DNA from: CAZDUS01 sp964609375
GTDB taxonomy: Bacteria > Verrucomicrobiota > Kiritimatiellia > CAIKKV01 > CAITUY01
Length of the DNA stretch: 6,582 nucleotides
Reading direction: 5' to 3'
Assembly: GCA_964609375.1 (NCBI GenBank)
Contig: CAZSSA010000112.1
Location: forward strand, 1-6,582
Every line of letters starts with the position of its first letter. The first letter of the stretch is position 1. Shown here in pieces: positions 4,070 to 6,582 of the stretch. The notes below the pieces were generated by a model, which saw only the letters and a list, made by a program, of their open reading frames with translations, searched no databases and had not been told where the DNA came from. The translations under genes and the position numbers were made by a program.

Positions 4070-6582
4070 GTGAAGCCGGCGGTAAGAATGTTTAGTTTAG
4101 TTTTTGCCGTAGGGGTATTGGCTGCTTCGGTCTGCCAGGCGGATCATTTTATCCGGGGGGCGGGGGGGCAGGGGACGTTTGATATGAAAGGGGGGCAGGC
4201 TTCATTAAGCCAGGGGGGGGATGGGGGATGGCAACTGCGGTTTGCCTTGCCGGTGGGAGGGGGGGCGGGGGTGTGGGCCAGTGCACCGGGGAGGGACTCA
4301 CCGGCGAAGGGGTCCCATGTTCTACGCTATTCACTCACCTTGGAATCCGATACGGATGCACCGGTTCTGGCGACATGGGAAATCAAAGGGTCGGCAGGGA
4401 TGCAATCGGTGCCGTTGGTTTTGCGGAGGGGGGGGCGGACCGGGCAAGCGGTCTTGGACTGGTCCCGTATTGGCGAGTGGAAGGAGGGAGTGTTGGCTCT
4501 TCAGCCTCCCGGGGGTGGGGTGTCGGTAACCGGGGTGCTTCGGGTTCAGGCAGAATTTATCAGGTGGCCTGCCTGGTATGCGGTGATGGCAAGTTCGGTT
4601 GGGCGATGGGGGGGCGTGTTGCTGGCGGCGTTATTGTCAGCGATGGTGTGTTTTGTACTGCGGCAGTCGAAGGCGCGAGCCGTGCAGGGTGGGCCTTCAA
4701 TCAAGATGGGGTGGTTCTCCGTTTGGATTGGTGTGGCGGTTATGCTGGGGCTTGGGAGTGTGCTGGCTATTCTTGGGACGGCTTCCAGCGTGCCGGGCCA
4801 ATCGGCGATTACTCCTCTGCTCGTGACCGTTGCCGGTGTGGTGATGGCGGGGATATTTACGCGGCTCAGGGCGGGGCGATTTCCAACGGCGGGTGAGGCG
4901 TTTCGTCATGCCTTGATTTCGGGGTTGCTGGTGATGACGGCGAGCGATATTGCGATCTGGACCACGGTGGCACATGGCAACGAACTGGGACGGATTAGCC
5001 GGCTGGGGGCGGTTGTGTTCTGGGTGACGTATCAGGTGGCGACGGTACGGAAACTAGGTGCGGAGGGACGTTCGTTAAGTGTTTTCTCGAGTTTACGGAT
5101 TGTGTCGGTTCCATTTCTTTTTGGGCTATTGCTGTGTTTGCCGAACCGTGACTTGATGGGGCAAGTGGGTGGATTCCTTCTGCCGGTCTGGGGTGCGGTG
5201 GCGACTGGGCGTATGTTGTTCCTGATGGTCTTTAATGTGCTGGTGGCTTGGGTTTGCCTCGGATCGTGGAAGGCGTTGAGGGCGCGTGGTCCTGATCTGT
5301 GGGTGTTGCCGTTGGCGGCGGTGGCGACGGTGGTATCGCCCTGGGTGGCGGATGCGGGATCGGGACTGTTCAATGTGGCAGGGGTATGGCGAGTATTGGT
5401 CTCGATGGCGGCGACGGTACTGTCGCAGGCGGCATTGTGGGCGGAGGCTTATTTGTTGACCGGGTTGATGCTGGATGCCGTGCGAGGTTCGGCGCATCAC
5501 AGGTCGAGGGAATTGACGGGGTATGCCCGGGTGGGTGCGGTCAAGGGGATGTGGTTTGGCTGCTGGGTGATGGGCCTGCTACAGGCGGGGGCCCTGGTGA
5601 TGGGGTCATCATGGTGGAGTCATGTGTGCGCCGTTGCGCCATTGCTGACGTGGGCAGTGGCAGGGGGTGTTGTTTTCCCGCTCGCGAAGACGCTAATTGA
5701 AAGTTTTGATGGGAGTCCGTCGTTTGTCCGGCGGTTGTGGAACAACTATCAGCGTCGGTCATTGGTGTTACGTGGGGCTGTGGTGGGGTGGATGGCGGCG
5801 TGGGGATGGTCGCATCAGTTTGTGGATTGGTCATTGCCCATGCGGGCGGGGTGGGGATTTGTGGCGGGGGTTGGGGCATATGCCGGGATTAGTCTCCTGC
5901 GTGATGTGGCGTTGGGTGTGCGAGGGCGGGGGGGCGTGGGCGGGTGGAGGCTATATGTGGTCAAAGCGGTGTTGGGGGGATTGGTAGGGGCGGCGTTGGG
6001 GTTCTATCTTGATGCGGCGCAGACGCCGGTGATCGCCAACAAGCTGGTGGTGTATCTGGGATTCGGGATGAAGCCGGTTCCGTATGAGGTTTATCCGTTG
6101 TTGAGTCGCTGGGGATTTTTGCCGTTGGGTGATTATGCGGGTGGGGTGCGGTTGTTATGGAATGAGGCGTTGGCGGGGGTGATTTCGTGGGGTGTGGCGG
6201 CGTGGTTGTTTGCGATCAACAAGTCGGCATTGCTCGCCCTGTTCCAGCGCGAGATGGCACCGGTGCGGAGGATGTTCTCGCGCGACGGTGTGACGGAATT
6301 GGCAGAGGGGACGATCTTCGTGCTGAGGTGGGGATTATGGATGGCACCGATCATCTTTACCTTCCTGCGTCAGATGCCAACGCCGACGTGGTACAATCAG
6401 GATGGAGCGATTCGTACCTTGTTTTGCATCGGACAGAGTGCCGTTCTGGGGAAGGAAGGGTTTGAGGCGTGGAGTCTCATGGTATTCATGTGGGTGCTGG
6501 CGTTTGATGCCTTCCGTGTGTTGATCTGGCTGGATCATATGGGGTTGCGGGTGGCGACGCTGGTGAATCTGAGCTTCATTGG
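4070..6582 (+). CDS. Large secreted-domain/polytopic membrane protein of unknown function, 3' partial
   Basis: One frame stays open for 837 codons to the last base, so the protein is larger than seen. Residues 1-24 form a signal peptide (KPAVR, a hydrophobic core, then VCQA before the likely cleavage). Residues 25 to about 165 are Gly-rich and then beta-rich, with VLDWSRIGEWKEG near 128-140, and should face the periplasm. From about 178 on there are some 15-18 hydrophobic segments, for instance near 180-198, 214-237, 247-264, 343-359, 490-536, 630-650 and 745-764. A polar block, ALFQREMAPVRRMF, is near 718-731. The end of the window reads IWLDHMGLRVATLVNLSF, which looks strongly conserved. 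I recall similar N-terminal regions in very large NdvB/GH94-like glucan enzymes of PVC bacteria, but this is memory and not a search. No catalytic motif is visible here. Codon use matches the neighbours, and minus-strand or other-frame readings are shadows. Confidence 0.85.
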   Translation, partial: MKPAVRMFSLVFAVGVLAASVCQADHFIRGAGGQGTFDMKGGQASLSQGGDGGWQLRFALPVGGGAGVWASAPGRDSPAKGSHVLRYSLTLESDTDAPVLATWEIKGSAGMQSVPLVLRRGGRTGQAVLDWSRIGEWKEGVLALQPPGGGVSVTGVLRVQAEFIRWPAWYAVMASSVGRWGGVLLAALLSAMVCFVLRQSKARAVQGGPSIKMGWFSVWIGVAVMLGLGSVLAILGTASSVPGQSAITPLLVTVAGVVMAGIFTRLRAGRFPTAGEAFRHALISGLLVMTASDIAIWTTVAHGNELGRISRLGAVVFWVTYQVATVRKLGAEGRSLSVFSSLRIVSVPFLFGLLLCLPNRDLMGQVGGFLLPVWGAVATGRMLFLMVFNVLVAWVCLGSWKALRARGPDLWVLPLAAVATVVSPWVADAGSGLFNVAGVWRVLVSMAATVLSQAALWAEAYLLTGLMLDAVRGSAHHRSRELTGYARVGAVKGMWFGCWVMGLLQAGALVMGSSWWSHVCAVAPLLTWAVAGGVVFPLAKTLIESFDGSPSFVRRLWNNYQRRSLVLRGAVVGWMAAWGWSHQFVDWSLPMRAGWGFVAGVGAYAGISLLRDVALGVRGRGGVGGWRLYVVKAVLGGLVGAALGFYLDAAQTPVIANKLVVYLGFGMKPVPYEVYPLLSRWGFLPLGDYAGGVRLLWNEALAGVISWGVAAWLFAINKSALLALFQREMAPVRRMFSRDGVTELAEGTIFVLRWGLWMAPIIFTFLRQMPTPTWYNQDGAIRTLFCIGQSAVLGKEGFEAWSLMVFMWVLAFDAFRVLIWLDHMGLRVATLVNLSFI
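4155..4174 (+). other. G-quadruplex motif in the sense strand
   Basis: Runs of 6, 7 and 4 G are separated by C and CA. With one G of the 7-run used as loop, they satisfy the four-tract G3/loop 1-7 pattern. The motif lies about 85 nt after the start codon of the large membrane-protein gene, so it would also be present in the mRNA. Only the sequence pattern is seen, and formation in the cell is unknown. Confidence 0.5.
4255..4271 (+). other. Second G-quadruplex motif in the sense strand
   Basis: G tracts separated by single-base loops (A, G, C) give a compact perfect four-tract motif of 17 nt. It encodes a Gly-Gly-Gly-Ala-Gly stretch in the extracytoplasmic domain of the large membrane protein. 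An 8-G run with a further 5-G run (4213-4227) lies between this and the first motif. Confidence 0.55.

Noticed and set aside
4228..4896. 222-codon Gly/Cys/Trp-rich plus-strand frame
   Set aside because: It is a +1 shadow of the long membrane-protein frame, which has a signal peptide and membrane segments and is open over 2.5 kb.
5299..5987. Plus-strand frames at 5299-5700 and 5697-5987
   Set aside because: Both lie inside the 4070-6582 frame, are Gly-rich and lack any motif. They are off-frame readings of the same G-rich sequence.
1..6582. CRISPR array, tRNA, rRNA or transposase
   Set aside because: No regularly spaced 20-40 nt repeats, no tRNA-like cloverleaf or rRNA sequence and no transposase motif were seen on either strand.

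Overview
The window looks like a draft or metagenome-assembled bacterial contig. All recognisable genes lie on the + strand. The sense strand is very rich in G (codons GCG, GTG, TTG, CGG and GGG, with G runs up to 8). The Wzm/Wzt exporter points to a cell exporting a surface polysaccharide. The composition and the degenerate GTGATG- and GCGAAAAAC-type intergenic repeats recall genomes of the PVC/Kiritimatiellota/Omnitrophota kind. That placement is inference, and no phylogenetic marker is present to settle it.

Left part (1-1964): a two-gene ABC exporter. A 5'-truncated ABC-2 (Wzm-type) permease is followed at once by its ATPase, which has the C-terminal domain typical of Wzt. Together they would move a lipid-linked O-antigen-like polysaccharide across the inner membrane. 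A 151-bp gene-free spacer with short degenerate repeats follows (1965-2115).

Middle part (2116-3894): two cofactor genes that overlap by 8 bp. They are nadC (quinolinate phosphoribosyltransferase, NAD synthesis) and coaX (type III pantothenate kinase, CoA synthesis). nadC is broken in this record by exactly 100 N. The gap is flanked by two identical 55-bp copies of the same nadC segment. Removing the N and one copy restores an uninterrupted 286-residue NadC, so this is an assembly artefact and not a mutation.

Right part (3895-6582): after coaX lies a 24-codon remnant that looks like the amino end of a NYN-domain (LabA-like, PIN-fold) protein. It stops just after the Asp-Gly-Gln-Asn motif. 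From GTG 4070 to the last base there is one uninterrupted reading frame of 837 codons with no stop. It has a signal peptide, an extracytoplasmic beta-rich domain of about 140 residues, then roughly 15-18 hydrophobic segments, and it runs off the window. This is the least understood and most interesting object here. It may be the membrane-anchoring amino part of a very large envelope-glycan enzyme, but its catalytic part, if any, lies outside the window. Its first 400 bases hold a cluster of G runs, including two canonical G-quadruplex motifs. No RNA gene, CRISPR array, transposase or convincing terminator was found.
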